Assembly: GCA_014208095.1 (NCBI GenBank)
Contig: JACHMT010000004.1
Coordinates: forward strand, 1,178,001-1,242,000
DNA: 64,000 nt
From: Actinospineispora eucalypti
Lineage (GTDB): Bacteria > Actinomycetota > Actinomycetes > Mycobacteriales > Pseudonocardiaceae
Reading direction: 5' to 3'
Both the position numbers and the translations under genes were made by a program. The notes under the pieces are model-generated. The model was not told the origin of the DNA and searched no databases. It was given only the letters and a program-made list of their open reading frames with translations. Below are positions 18,005 through 29,537 of the stretch, piece by piece. Positions within the stretch are counted from its first letter, which is position 1; each line of letters opens with the position of its first letter.

Positions 18005-19722
18005 ACCGTCCGCTGGCGCGGTTGCTGGCCGGTCTGTTGGCCCTCGGGGTGTTGGGCGCGGGCGGGTGCGCCTCGGTGCCGAGCGAGTCCCAGGTCACCC
18101 CGTTGAAGAAGATCAGCGAGGGCCAGGGGCCGGCACTGCCGCCGGGGCCGGGGGACGAGACCAACCCGCTGGACCTGGTGCGCGGCTTCGTGAACGCGTC
18201 CGGGAGCAGCGAGAACCGGCACGCCGCCGCCCGGCGTTTCCTCACCGCCGACGCGCAGAACTGGGACGACAACGCCTCACTGACCGTGCTGGCCGAGCAG
18301 TTCGACACCGTCTACGCGCATCCCCCCGGGGAGAACCGCGCGGTGGTCCGGCTGCGCGGCCAGCAGCTGGGCCGCATCACCGCGAACGGCAGCTTCGCGC
18401 CGGCCGAGGCGCCGGTCGAGCTGGACGTCGCGGTGAGCCGCGAGGACGGGCAGTGGAGGATCGACGGCCCGCCCAGCGGCACGGTCGTGCGGCTGGGCGA
18501 CGTGCGGTCCAACTACAAGAAGGTGCGCCTGTACTTCGTCGACCCGATCCGGCACAGCCCGGTGGCCGACCTGCGCCACCTGGCGCTGAGCCCGGCCCGC
18601 TCGCTGCCCGCGCGCGTGGTCGAACAGCTGCTCGGCGGGCCCTCGGACGCGCTGTCCGGGGCGGCGGTGAGCGCCATCCCGCGCGCGGTCCGGCTGCGTT
18701 CGAACGTGGCGACCAGCCCGGACGGCACGCTGATCGTGGACCTGACCGAGCTGGGCAACCTGGACGAGGGGCAGCGCTGGCTGCTCGCCGCGCAGATCGT
18801 GCTGAGCGTGGCCGAGGTCAACGTGTCCAGGGTGCGGTTGCTGGACGACGGCGCGCCGCTGTTGGCCAAGGAACCGGTGCTGTCCCGGGAGACGTTCGCC
18901 GACCTGGAGAACGCGGACGACCCCCGGCCGGACATCCCCGGGCTGGTCGTGGTCGCCGGCAAGGCCCGCCCGCTGATGGGCACCGAGCTGGGCGCGCCGC
19001 TGGGTGCCGCGCCCGGAGTCGCCGGGTTGGACCTGGCCGGCGCCATCATGTCCCCGGACGGTCAGCAGGTCGCGGTGGTGAACCGGCAGGGCGGCCGGTC
19101 GCTGCTGGTCGGCAAGCTGGGCGGCCCGCTGGGCGGGACCGGTGTGCAGGGGGTTGCGCTGAGCCGTCCCAGCTGGTCGCCGACCGGGGGCGAGCTGTGG
19201 TGCGTGCGCAACACGGACACGGTCGTCCGGCTGACCTTCGACGGGGCCAAACACCCCATGCGCGCGCCGCTGGACGCCTCCTCGCTCACCGCGCTGGGAC
19301 CGATCACCGACCTGCGGCTCTCCCGGGACGGCCTGCGCGTGGCGGCCATCGCCAGCGGCCGGCTGGTGGTCGGTGCGCTGGCCCGGTCGACCGACGGCGG
19401 CGCGGTGGTGCGCAACGTGCGGATGCTGCACGCCGGCCAGCTGACCAACCTGATCACCGTGGACTGGCGGGCCGCCGACCAGCTCGCGGTGGCCGGGAGG
19501 GCGGCGCAGAACGCGGTGGCGATGGTGTCGGTGGACGGGCTGGACCTGAGCCCGGTGCCGACCAACAACCTGACCCCGCCGCTGACCTCGATCGCCAGCT
19601 CGCCGGGGCGGCCGCTGCTGGTGACCGACCAGAACGGGCTGTGGAGCTTCGGCGCGGACGACCTCGGCACCTGGCGCCAGCTCTCCCCCGGAGCCGGGGT
19701 CATCGCCGGATACCCCGGCTGA
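18001..19722 (+). CDS. lpqB: LpqB, lipoprotein modulator of MtrAB
   Basis: A 573-residue secreted lipoprotein with a signal peptide and lipobox ending at Cys23 (LGAGGC). An N-terminal lipocalin/GerMN-like region (with KKVRLYFVDP and QIVLSVAEVNVSRVRLLDDG) is followed by a beta-propeller-like C-terminal half (from about 320). LpqB interacts with the MtrB extracellular domain in mycobacteria and influences MtrA phosphorylation and cell-wall homeostasis. The GTG start overlaps the mtrB stop (GTGA), which argues for translational coupling. Confidence 0.94.
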   Translation: MNRPLARLLAGLLALGVLGAGGCASVPSESQVTPLKKISEGQGPALPPGPGDETNPLDLVRGFVNASGSSENRHAAARRFLTADAQNWDDNASLTVLAEQFDTVYAHPPGENRAVVRLRGQQLGRITANGSFAPAEAPVELDVAVSREDGQWRIDGPPSGTVVRLGDVRSNYKKVRLYFVDPIRHSPVADLRHLALSPARSLPARVVEQLLGGPSDALSGAAVSAIPRAVRLRSNVATSPDGTLIVDLTELGNLDEGQRWLLAAQIVLSVAEVNVSRVRLLDDGAPLLAKEPVLSRETFADLENADDPRPDIPGLVVVAGKARPLMGTELGAPLGAAPGVAGLDLAGAIMSPDGQQVAVVNRQGGRSLLVGKLGGPLGGTGVQGVALSRPSWSPTGGELWCVRNTDTVVRLTFDGAKHPMRAPLDASSLTALGPITDLRLSRDGLRVAAIASGRLVVGALARSTDGGAVVRNVRMLHAGQLTNLITVDWRAADQLAVAGRAAQNAVAMVSVDGLDLSPVPTNNLTPPLTSIASSPGRPLLVTDQNGLWSFGADDLGTWRQLSPGAGVIAGYPG

Positions 19723-19871
19723 CCCTCTTCCGCCAGCCGGTTCCGCCCGACTGTGGATGGCCGGCCCGGATGTGCACAACTCGGGCCTCCGGCCGGTGAT
19801 CCGCGCCGGCCCGGGGGGCCGTTCGGCCAGGCTGGTCGGGTGAGGGCGGGCGGGTTCAACGGGCGGGTGGG

Positions 19872-20555
19872 GTGAGCCGACGGGTGGCGGCACCGAGGGC
19901 GCTGTGGCGCGGGCTGGTCGAGCTGGTGCTGCCGCTGTGCTGCGCCGGCTGCGGCCGGCACGGCGCCGCCTGGTGCCCGGACTGCGCCGCCGGGGTGGGC
20001 CGGCCCCGGTTCGTGGGCGGCCTTCCCGCGCTGCCGCCGGTGGTGGCGGCCGGGCGGTACGCCGGCCCGCTGCGCGCCGCGCTGCTCGGCTACAAGGAAC
20101 GCGGCCGCCGGGAGCTCGCCGGGCCGTTGGCCGGCCAGCTGCACGCCGCGCTGCGCGGCTGCCCGCTGCCGGTGGCCGAGCGGTGCTGGCTGGTGCCCGC
20201 GCCCTCGCGGCGCGCGGCGGTCCGGGCCCGGGGCCACGACCACGTGCGCACGCTGGCCGAACGGCTGGCCGAGCTGTTGGCGGCGAACGTCGCGGTCGGC
20301 GTCGGCTGCGCGTTGCGCATGCGCGGCGGCGGGCGGGACTCGGTGGGGCTGAGCCCGGCGGCCCGGGCGGCGAACCTGCTCGGCCGGGTCGGGGTGGACC
20401 GGTCCCGGCTTCCCCCGCCCGGGGCCGAGGTGCTGGTGATCGACGACGTGGTCACCACCGGGGTCACTTTGCGTCACTGCGTGGCGGCGCTGAGCGAGGC
20501 CGGAGTGCCGGTGCGGGGCGCCCTCGTGCTATGCGATGCAACAGGTGCAAGCTAA
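19872..20555 (+). CDS. ComF family phosphoribosyltransferase-like protein
   Basis: A 227-residue protein with an N-terminal zinc-knuckle (Cys23, Cys24, Cys27, Cys35, Cys38 in LCCAGC...CPDC) and a C-terminal type I phosphoribosyltransferase fold carrying the PRPP loop VLVIDDVVTTGVTL. ComF is needed for DNA uptake in naturally competent bacteria, but in actinobacteria its role is undefined; position between lpqB and hpf is conserved. The start is a GTG with only a weak upstream site. The 149 bases between lpqB and this gene show no other feature. Confidence 0.88.
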   Translation: MSRRVAAPRALWRGLVELVLPLCCAGCGRHGAAWCPDCAAGVGRPRFVGGLPALPPVVAAGRYAGPLRAALLGYKERGRRELAGPLAGQLHAALRGCPLPVAERCWLVPAPSRRAAVRARGHDHVRTLAERLAELLAANVAVGVGCALRMRGGGRDSVGLSPAARAANLLGRVGVDRSRLPPPGAEVLVIDDVVTTGVTLRHCVAALSEAGVPVRGALVLCDATGAS

Positions 20556-20856
20556 ACATCATGCACACCACTAGCCTCAACTGTAACCGGCCGGGGCATA
20601 TCTGACACTTATTTCCGCAGATAAAAGTGGCTAAGGGTAGTACAGGTGGTCCGATTGGGGAACCTGGTCCGCCCGGCTGGGGGCTCTGCGCCAGATAACT
20701 CTGGAGGATTGGCGTGATGCGCGTTACCGTGCGTGCCACCACGTTGAACGAGTGGTGAAGGACTAGCAAACCAACGAGACCGGTTCGCGGAGAGTCACCA
20801 TCGGTGATCACCGCGCCGCCCGTTATCCCGACGCGGAGTGCGAGAGGGAGGTCCGA
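20556..20856 (+). other. hpf leader region, lower GC at its 5' end
   Basis: A 301-base gene-free stretch. Bases ~20550-20640 are clearly more A/T-rich than the surroundings and may contain the hpf promoter, although no convincing -35/-10 pair stands out. It contains the short frame described at 20714. A GGGGAAC at 20656 lacks a matching GTT 18 bases on, so it is not read as an ECF promoter. Confidence 0.4.
20714..20758 (+). CDS. possible 14-codon leader peptide upstream of hpf
   Basis: GTG-ATG at 20714 opens a 14-codon frame (MMRVTVRATTLNEW) ending in TGA at 20756, preceded by a perfect GGAGG (703-707 of 20 kb) at six bases. The stop is 98 bases before the hpf start. The strong ribosome site in an otherwise non-coding leader suggests it is translated, perhaps to tune hpf. 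No homolog is recalled and it may be chance. Confidence 0.35.
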   Translation: MMRVTVRATTLNEW

Positions 20857-21537
20857 GTGGAGATTGTCGTCACTGGTCGGAATGTCGAGGTTCCGGATCA
20901 TTTCCGGGTCCATGTCACCGACAAGATCGCCCGACTGGAACGGTACGACCACAAGATCGTTGGAATGGAAGTGGAGCTCTTTCACGAGCCCAACCGCCGG
21001 CAGCTGAAGAACTGTCAGCGGGTCGAGATCACCGGAAGGGGCCGGAGCGGCATCGCCCGCGCGGAGGCCTGTGGACCGGACTTCTATGCGGCGCTGGACA
21101 GCGCAATCGGCAAGCTGGAGTCCCGGCTTCGCCGTGCGCACGACCGCCGCCGGGTGCCGTACGGGCGTCGCCCCCGCTCGACGGTACGCATGATGGCCGG
21201 AGCCGAGGTGAACGGCACCGCTCTCCTGGAGGCCGAACGCACCGAGGAGACATCCAGCCAGCTCGAGTTCTCCGGCAACGGGATGCCGGAGATTCCCCGG
21301 CCCCGGAACGCCGTCGAGTGGGAGGAGACCGACTCGACCGAGGATCTGGAGAATTTGCCCGGCCGGATCGTCCGGCGGAAGGAACATGCCGCCAAGCCCA
21401 TGTCGGTGGACGAAGCGCTGTCCCAGATGGAGCTGGTCGGGCACGACTTCTACCTGTTCTCCTGCGCGGACACCGGTATGCCCAGCGTGGTCTACCGGCG
21501 CAAGGGCTACGCCTACGGAGTGATCAGACTGACCTGA
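20857..21537 (+). CDS. hpf: long-form ribosome hibernation promoting factor (HPF)
   Basis: A 226-residue protein. The N-terminal domain (about 1-105) is the HPF/YfiA fold that binds the 30S decoding centre (MEIVVTGRNVEVPDHFRVHV, LFHEPNRR). A linker leads to the C-terminal dimerisation domain (about 170-226) with KPMSVDEALSQMELVGHDF and VVYRRKGYAYGVIRL, the long-form signature that allows ribosome pairing. GGGAGGT lies upstream of the GTG start. A strong terminator follows, separating it from secA. In mycobacteria the corresponding gene precedes secA1. Confidence 0.94.
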   Translation: MEIVVTGRNVEVPDHFRVHVTDKIARLERYDHKIVGMEVELFHEPNRRQLKNCQRVEITGRGRSGIARAEACGPDFYAALDSAIGKLESRLRRAHDRRRVPYGRRPRSTVRMMAGAEVNGTALLEAERTEETSSQLEFSGNGMPEIPRPRNAVEWEETDSTEDLENLPGRIVRRKEHAAKPMSVDEALSQMELVGHDFYLFSCADTGMPSVVYRRKGYAYGVIRLT

Positions 21538-21574
21538 CCGAGCCCGCGAGGGCTTGCGTGGTCCTCGGAACGTA

Positions 21575-21611
21575 GACGAAGGCACGGGCTGTCACGGCCC
21601 GTGCCTTCGTC
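21575..21611 (+). terminator. strong hairpin terminator after hpf
   Basis: A perfect 15-base-pair stem (GACGAAGGCACGGGC at 21575-21589 pairing with 21597-21611) closes a 7-base loop 38 bases after the hpf stop. There is no run of U after it, as is common in actinobacteria. Confidence 0.88.
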
Positions 21612-21640
21612 GTGTCCGGGGAGTGCCTACCATGGTGTAT

Positions 21641-21666
21641 GGAACTACGGTGTCCCGCGTAACGTT
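21641..21666 (+). promoter_or_regulatory. candidate SigE/SigH-type ECF promoter of secA
   Basis: GGAAC at 21641-21645 and GTT at 21664-21666 are separated by exactly 18 bases, and the extended words GGAACTA and CGTTG agree with the mycobacterial SigE/SigH -35 and -10 consensus. It lies 56 bases before the secA start and after the hpf terminator. A stress-inducible promoter for the translocase would be plausible. Confidence 0.55.
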
Positions 21667-21721
21667 GGCGCGCCGTTGGTACATGTCGTAGTCACACTCG
21701 AATACGAGCTGAGGTCTTCCG

Positions 21722-24807
<3,086 letters not shown>

Positions 24808-24811
<4 letters not shown>

Positions 24812-25686
24812 GGCTGGTCGGCCGGGGTGAAGCTGCCGGCGTGGTCGCGGATGAACTCGGCGACGTCGCGCGGACCGCGGCCGAGCAGCTCGGTGACCGT
24901 GTCGGTGGTGAAGTCGCCCCAACCGGAGGAGTAGGCCCGCGCGTACTCCTCGAGCATGTCGACGATCCAGCGCGGCACGCCGTAACCGAGCAGCGTGCCG
25001 CGCCTGGCGTCGTCGCCGACCGGTAGGTACCCGACTGGCCGGCCGAGGGCGCGGCCCAGCTCGCGGGCAACCTCGTCGAAGGTCAGCGAGCGGGGACCGG
25101 TGAGGGTGTACGTCCGGCCGTGGTGGCGGTCCGGGTCGTCCAGCAGCACGCGGGCGGCACAGGCGGCGATGTCCCGGGCGTCGATCATGCCGATCCGCGA
25201 CGCCCCCATGTTCAGGGCGAAGGTGCCGGCGGCGGCGATGTCGCCGGCCTCGTTCAGCAGGTTCTGCATGAACCAGTGCGGGCGCAGGATCGTCCAGCGC
25301 ATGCCGCACCGCTCGGTCTCCCGGTCGGAGAGCGCGTGCAGCCGGCCGCTCCGGTTCGGCGCGTCGTGCGCCGCGCCGACCACGGACAGGCGAACGACGC
25401 GCTCCACACCGGCCTGGCGGGCGGCCCACAGCGCGTTCATGTTGTTCTCCGGGGCTCGCGGGCCGTTCGGCACCAGCAGCCAGAGATCGTCCACCTCCTC
25501 GAAGGCGGGCGGGAGCGAACCGGGGTCGTCGAGGTCACCGGCGAACACCTCGGCACCCCGGACGTCGTTCGCCTTGGCCGCGTCGCGGACCAGGGCCTTC
25601 AGGCGGACGTCGGCGCCTTGCAGTGCGTTCAGGAGTGCGGTGGAGACGGTTCCGGTGGCTCCGGTGACCAGTACGGTGCGGGACAT
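24808..25686 (-). CDS. NmrA-like NAD(P)-binding reductase
   Basis: A 292-residue atypical SDR. The N-terminal nucleotide-binding loop is [16 protein letters not shown]; the protein has the NmrA/isoflavone-reductase layout with [10 protein letters not shown] and [13 protein letters not shown]. Usual members reduce quinones or small aromatics or act as redox sensors; substrate unknown. AAAGGAG stands upstream of the ATG at 25686. The gene lies two bases after the EamA transporter stop, so both belong to one operon controlled by the divergent MarR regulator. Convergent overlap of four bases with secA. Confidence 0.82.
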
Positions 25687-25688
25687 GT

Positions 25689-26639
25689 TCAGGCTCCTTT
25701 GCGGAAGACGGCGGGGGTCAGCTGGGCGGCGGCGACGGCGGTCAGGGCGAGTACGAACCCGACGCCCTGCCACGGCGTGAGTGACTCCCCGAGGACCAGC
25801 CAGCCGAGGAGGGTGGCCACCACGGGGGAGAGCAGGGTCAGGAAGGCCACGGCGACCACGGGCAGCTTGCCGATGCCGCCGAACCAGATCGGGTACGTGA
25901 GCAGGGCGCCGAGCAGGCCCAGCCACGCGTAGCCGCCGATCGCCCGGAGGTCCAGCGCCGGTGGCAGCCCTTCGAAGGCCAGCGCCAGCGGCACCAGCAC
26001 CAGGCCGCCGGCGGTGAGCTGCCAGCCGGCCATGGTGGCCGCGCCGACGCCGTCCGGGCGCCCCCAACGCCGGGTGAGCACGATCCCGGCGGCCATGACG
26101 CCGGCGCCCGCGACGCCGGCCAGGATGCCGATCAGGTCGAAGGACAGCTGGCCGCGCAGCACGATCAGCCCGACCCCCAGGACGCCGGCCACGCCCCAGC
26201 CGAGCCGCCAGCCGGTGGGACGCTCGCCCAGCAGCAGGAACGCCAGGCCGGTGACGAACAGCGGCTGCACCGCGTTGAGGGTGGCCGCGACGCCGCCGGG
26301 CAGGCGGTACGCCGAGATGAACAGCAGCGCGATGAACGCGCCGATGTTGAGCGTGCCGAGCAGGAGAGCGCGCCACAGCCACCCGCCGTGCGGCAGCCTG
26401 CGCGTCACCGCGAGCAGGATCAGCCCCGCCGGCAGCGCACGGAGCACCCCGGAGAACAACGGGTAGCCGGGGGGCAGGAACTCGGTGGTGACCAGGTACG
26501 TGGTGCCCCAGATGACCGGTGCGACGGCGGTCAGCGCGGTCAGTCCCGCGGCGCCGGTCGTTCTCGGGGCGCCGGTCGTTGTCGCGTTGCCGGTCGTTGT
26601 CGCGTTGCCGGCGGCCGGGCGGCTGGGTGCCTGCGACAT
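25689..26639 (-). CDS. EamA/DMT family transporter (drug or metabolite exporter)
   Basis: A 316-residue protein with about ten membrane helices arranged as two EamA repeats (first with PVIWGTTYLVTTEFLPPGYPLF, second from about residue 180). The family exports amino acids, metabolites or small drugs. The N-terminus carries a repeated Ala/Thr/Gly segment (GNATTTGNATTTG), a short in-frame duplication. AAGGAG lies upstream of the ATG. It heads an operon with the NmrA-like reductase and diverges from the marR gene, so an effector-induced efflux and detoxification unit is likely. Confidence 0.85.
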   Translation of the reverse strand: MSQAPSRPAAGNATTTGNATTTGAPRTTGAAGLTALTAVAPVIWGTTYLVTTEFLPPGYPLFSGVLRALPAGLILLAVTRRLPHGGWLWRALLLGTLNIGAFIALLFISAYRLPGGVAATLNAVQPLFVTGLAFLLLGERPTGWRLGWGVAGVLGVGLIVLRGQLSFDLIGILAGVAGAGVMAAGIVLTRRWGRPDGVGAATMAGWQLTAGGLVLVPLALAFEGLPPALDLRAIGGYAWLGLLGALLTYPIWFGGIGKLPVVAVAFLTLLSPVVATLLGWLVLGESLTPWQGVGFVLALTAVAAAQLTPAVFRKGA

Positions 26640-26648
26640 GTCGACTCC

Positions 26649-26671
26649 TTAACGTTGAAATGTTTAACGTC
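26649..26671 (-). promoter_or_regulatory. MarR operator, copy 1 (EamA side)
   Basis: A 23-base element beginning TTAACGTTGAAATGTTTAAC. Its reverse complement recurs at 26697-26719 with 20 of 23 bases the same. It overlaps the EamA ribosome-binding site, so occupancy could block transcription and translation. Confidence 0.65.
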
Positions 26672-26696
26672 GACAAAAGTAGCGGACTGATACCAT

Positions 26697-26719
26697 GACG
26701 TCAAACAGTTCAACGTTGA
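26697..26719 (+). promoter_or_regulatory. MarR operator, copy 2 (MarR side)
   Basis: The inverted partner of the element at 26649-26671, centred 48 bases away and 18 bases before the marR start. The core TTCAACGTTGA is a near-perfect palindrome typical of MarR dimers. Two face-to-face copies suggest joint repression of both promoters. Confidence 0.65.
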
Positions 26720-26737
26720 GATGCCTGGAGGCCTGCC

Positions 26738-27250
26738 GTGCGGGACAACGTGGACTGGCGGCTGGATCAGTGGCGGGCCGAGCGGCCCGATCTCGACCCG
26801 TCGCCGATGGGCGTGGTCGGCCGGATCCAGCGCGCCTCACGGCTGCTCGACCGCCAGATCAGCGACCACTTCGCCACTCACGACCTGCAGCTGTGGGAGT
26901 TCGACGTGCTGTCCACGCTGCGCCGGTCCGGGCCGCCTTACCAGCTCACCGCCGGGCAACTGGTGGAGGCGTCGATGGTCAGCTCCGGGGCGATCACCAA
27001 CCGCATCGACCGGCTGGTCACCCGGGAGCTGGTGACCCGCGAGCTGGATCCGCACAACCGGCGCAGTGTGTTGATCACGCTGACCGAGCGCGGCCGCGAG
27101 CTGGTCGACGAGACCGTCGTGTGCCACGTCGACCTGGAGGAGAAGCTGCTCGGCGGCCTGTCCGGCACCGACCGGGAGCGGCTCGCCGCCCTGCTCCGCA
27201 AACTCCTCGTCGGCCTGGGCGACGCAGCCCCCGGCAACCCCCTGCTCTAG
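26738..27250 (+). CDS. MarR family transcriptional regulator
   Basis: A 170-residue winged-helix regulator. The HTH core is LTAGQLVEASMVSSGAITNRIDRLVTRELVTREL followed by the wing DPHNRRSVLITLTERGREL, the standard MarR pattern, flanked by helical dimerisation regions. GGAGG precedes the GTG. Position between the double operator and its divergent target operon indicates autoregulation plus control of the EamA exporter and NmrA reductase. The inducing ligand cannot be predicted. Confidence 0.9.
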   Translation: MRDNVDWRLDQWRAERPDLDPSPMGVVGRIQRASRLLDRQISDHFATHDLQLWEFDVLSTLRRSGPPYQLTAGQLVEASMVSSGAITNRIDRLVTRELVTRELDPHNRRSVLITLTERGRELVDETVVCHVDLEEKLLGGLSGTDRERLAALLRKLLVGLGDAAPGNPLL

Positions 27251-27787
27251 CCGGAGCGGCTCAGCCGGATCCCACCCCGACGCCCCACCGGCGCCGCATA
27301 AGAAACCGTGACGCCGCATACGGTGAGACCTGTGCGGGGTCCCGGTTTCCTGTGCGTCGACGGGGATTGGGGTCGGATCCGGCTGCCGGTTGGGTTGCGG
27401 TGCGGGTTCTCGGGATGGCTTGGACGGCGCGGCCGGGTTGGTCTGCCGCGGCTTGGTGACGGCCCCTTGCGACGCGGGCGGCGGCCGGTTGCGTTGGCCG
27501 GGGCGTCGCTCGGTCGTTGTCACGCGCTGTAGCTGCTGGTGGGGCCGGGCGGGCGGGTCGCTCATCGAGATCGACGTCAGGCTGGTTCGAGCTCGAAAAA
27601 TCCCGACTGGTGTCGATGTCGATGAACAGACCCGCCGGAAATCCCCGCCCCACCCCGACCGAGACGTCACCTTGAGTAGCCAGGCTGAGCCAGGCCGACG
27701 CAACAGGCCGCCTCAAGGCGCGGCACAGCACCCGGGCACCGGTCGTCCAAGTCGATCTTTAAGCCGGCGGTGTCGAGGCCGGGCGGG
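27251..27787. other. 537-base gene-free region
   Basis: No frame here has both a ribosome site and protein-like composition; the open frames are high-GC shadows rich in Arg and Gly. A 12-base perfect palindrome TTCGAGCTCGAA lies at 27586-27597 and is followed by a short A run. The stretch 27570-27680 is lower in GC than its surroundings. It could hold a decayed gene or an unlabelled small RNA, but nothing recognisable is present. Confidence 0.4.
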
Positions 27788-28393
27788 TCAGCCCAGGCGG
27801 ATTTCGGTGCAGTACCAGCGCGGTGGGCCGGTCGGGGTGGGGCGGTCGCGCTCGAATCGGGCGGCCAGTGCCCGGTACCGGTTGCGGTCCGCCCACACGG
27901 CGCCGACCTCGGCGATCCCGTCCGCCGGTGAGCAGATCCGGACGGTGTGGAGGCCGCCGCCCAGCCTCCCGCGCACCGGCCTGCCGCCCACCGGCGTACT
28001 GCCCACCGGCGTACTGCCCACCGGCGTACTGCCCACCGGCGTGCCGCCCGCCCGGCGGCGGCCCGGGCCGGCGCCCGGGTGCTCGCCCAACCGGCCGGTC
28101 ATGGACGCCACGTAGCGGCGCGCCCGCACACCCAGCGCGCCGGCCAGGTGGGTCGGCGGCCGGCGGCGGTGCAGCACCTCCAGCACCAAGCGCAGCACCA
28201 GTCGCACGTAGGCCGGGTCCACCCCGCCCGAGTCGGGGAAGGCCGCCGCCTCGGGTGGGTCGGTGTCGGTGGGGCGGCGGGGTGCCGGGATGACCGGCGC
28301 GGTCGGGTCGAACCCGGGTAGCCGGCGGACCACCACCCGGGCGGTCCGATCACCGGGTTCGACGGTCTCACCGGGTTCCACGGTTGCGGTCAT
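27788..28393 (-). CDS. Rv3235-family protein
   Basis: A 201-residue cytosolic protein of the actinobacterial Rv3235 family. The conserved half is C-terminal to a disordered N-terminus: VRLVLRLVLEVLHRRRPPTHLAGAL, then a VGSTP repeat segment, then HTVRICSPADGIAEVGAVW and the terminal PPRWYCTEIRLG, which is the family's hallmark ending. Function is unknown; in mycobacteria the gene sits a few genes from secA1, as here. GGGGAG precedes the ATG at 28393. The internal tandem repeat is absent from the family core, so its length is likely to vary. Confidence 0.75.
   Translation of the reverse strand: MTATVEPGETVEPGDRTARVVVRRLPGFDPTAPVIPAPRRPTDTDPPEAAAFPDSGGVDPAYVRLVLRLVLEVLHRRRPPTHLAGALGVRARRYVASMTGRLGEHPGAGPGRRRAGGTPVGSTPVGSTPVGSTPVGGRPVRGRLGGGLHTVRICSPADGIAEVGAVWADRNRYRALAARFERDRPTPTGPPRWYCTEIRLG
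27987..28046. repeat. four 15-base tandem repeats inside the Rv3235-family gene
   Basis: Unit GCCCACCGGCGTACT starts at 27987, 28002 and 28017, with a diverged fourth copy at 28032. It encodes Val-Gly-Ser-Thr-Pro repeats on the minus strand. Period is a multiple of three, so copy-number change would keep the frame. Confidence 0.85.
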
Positions 28394-28496
28394 GCGTCTC
28401 CCCAAGGGCGCGTTCGCGTGAATGGGGACGCCGGGGCATGACCGGTCGCCGGGCCGTTCGAGTATCCCCGACCGGACCGCCGCGCCGGGGCGTTTC

Positions 28497-28593
28497 GACG
28501 AAACCGGGCAGACGAAACCGGGCAGACGAAACCGGGCAGACGAAACCGGGCAGGCGAAACGGTCAGGCGAAACCGGGCAGGCGAAACCGGTCA
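28497..28593. repeat. seven 14-base tandem repeats at the 3' end of an NmrA-like gene
   Basis: Unit GACGAAACCGGGCA occurs four times perfectly from 28497 to 28552, then three variants with GGCGAAAC and GGTCA to 28593. The last copy includes the stop codon of the reductase gene (28591-28593). There are no spacers, so this is not a CRISPR array. Confidence 0.9.
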
Positions 28594-29439
28594 GCGGAAG
28601 GTTTCGGCGTGCTCCTTGGCCCAGTCGGCGAAGGTGCGCGGCGCCGAACCGGTCAGGCGCCGCACGGTGTCGCTCACCGGGGCGATGGTCCCGTCGATCT
28701 CGGCCCACAGCCGCAACAGCGTGTCGGCGATCGCCTCGGGCATGACCTGCACCATCCGCGCGCGGGCCTGCTCCGGGGACAGCGGCTCCAGCCGTACCGG
28801 CCGGCCGATCGCCGCGCCGATGGTGGCGACCTCGTCGGCGAAGGTGAGCGACTCCCCACCGGTCAGCTCGTACGCCTGCCCGCCGTGCCCGTCGCCCAGC
28901 AGCGTGGCGACCGCCGCGGCGGCGATGTCCGCCGGGTGGATGGTGGCCCGGGCGGCGAGCGGGTAGGCCTGGCGTACCACCGACTCGGCGCGGATCCCCG
29001 GTGCCCAGGCGAGCGCGTTGCTGGCGAAGGCGCCCGGGCGCAGTGCGGTCCAGTCCAGGCCGGACGCGGCCACGGCGCGCTCGGTCGCCGCGTGCATCCC
29101 GCCGATCGCGTCCCACTCCCGAGTGGCCCGGGCGTTGCCCGAGGACAGCACCACCACCCGCCGGACGCCGTGGGCCCGGGCGACCTCGAGGACGCCCCGC
29201 GCCGCGCCGGGCGGCCCGTTCAGGAACAGCCGCCGCACGCCGACCAGCGCGGGACCCAGGGTGGCCGGCCGCCCGAGGTCACCGCCCACCACCTCGGCGC
29301 CGCCCACCACCTCGGCGCCGGCCGGCACCGACACCGTGGAGGGGGAACGGGTGAGCAGGCGGATCCGCTCGCCCGCGTCGAGCAGCTGCCGGGTGAGTTC
29401 GCGGCCGACGTTGCCGGTCGCACCGGTTACCAGAATCAT
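28591..29439 (-). CDS. NAD(P)H-binding NmrA-like reductase
   Basis: A 282-residue atypical SDR starting MILVTGATGNVGRELTRQLL, with VVVLSSGNARATREWDAI, TALRPGAFASNALAW and IHPADIAAAAVATLL, the layout of quinone-reductase-like NmrA proteins. It resembles the protein encoded at 24808-25686 in layout but is not a recent copy. A six-residue duplication (GAEVVGGAEVVGG) is visible after strand four. The ATG at 29439 is preferred to a frame extension to 29460. Its C-terminal codons are built from the adjacent 14-base repeat. Confidence 0.8.
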   Translation of the reverse strand: MILVTGATGNVGRELTRQLLDAGERIRLLTRSPSTVSVPAGAEVVGGAEVVGGDLGRPATLGPALVGVRRLFLNGPPGAARGVLEVARAHGVRRVVVLSSGNARATREWDAIGGMHAATERAVAASGLDWTALRPGAFASNALAWAPGIRAESVVRQAYPLAARATIHPADIAAAAVATLLGDGHGGQAYELTGGESLTFADEVATIGAAIGRPVRLEPLSPEQARARMVQVMPEAIADTLLRLWAEIDGTIAPVSDTVRRLTGSAPRTFADWAKEHAETFR

Positions 29440-29537
29440 GCGGCCAGGATCGCGGCTCAACGGTGGTTGAGGTCAAGAAAATCGTTCGCCAGCTACCGCA
29501 CACTGGTACGGGTCGTACCTGGGGAGGGGTGGCGGAC

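Noticed and set aside
20656-20690. ECF promoter before hpf (GGGGAAC)
   Set aside because: No GTT at 16-19 bases downstream.
27390-28115. 241-residue plus-strand frame in the region after marR
   Set aside because: Runs antisense into the Rv3235-family gene, lacks a ribosome site and has no protein-like pattern.
28497-28593. CRISPR array
   Set aside because: 14-base units adjoin with no spacers and no cas genes are present.
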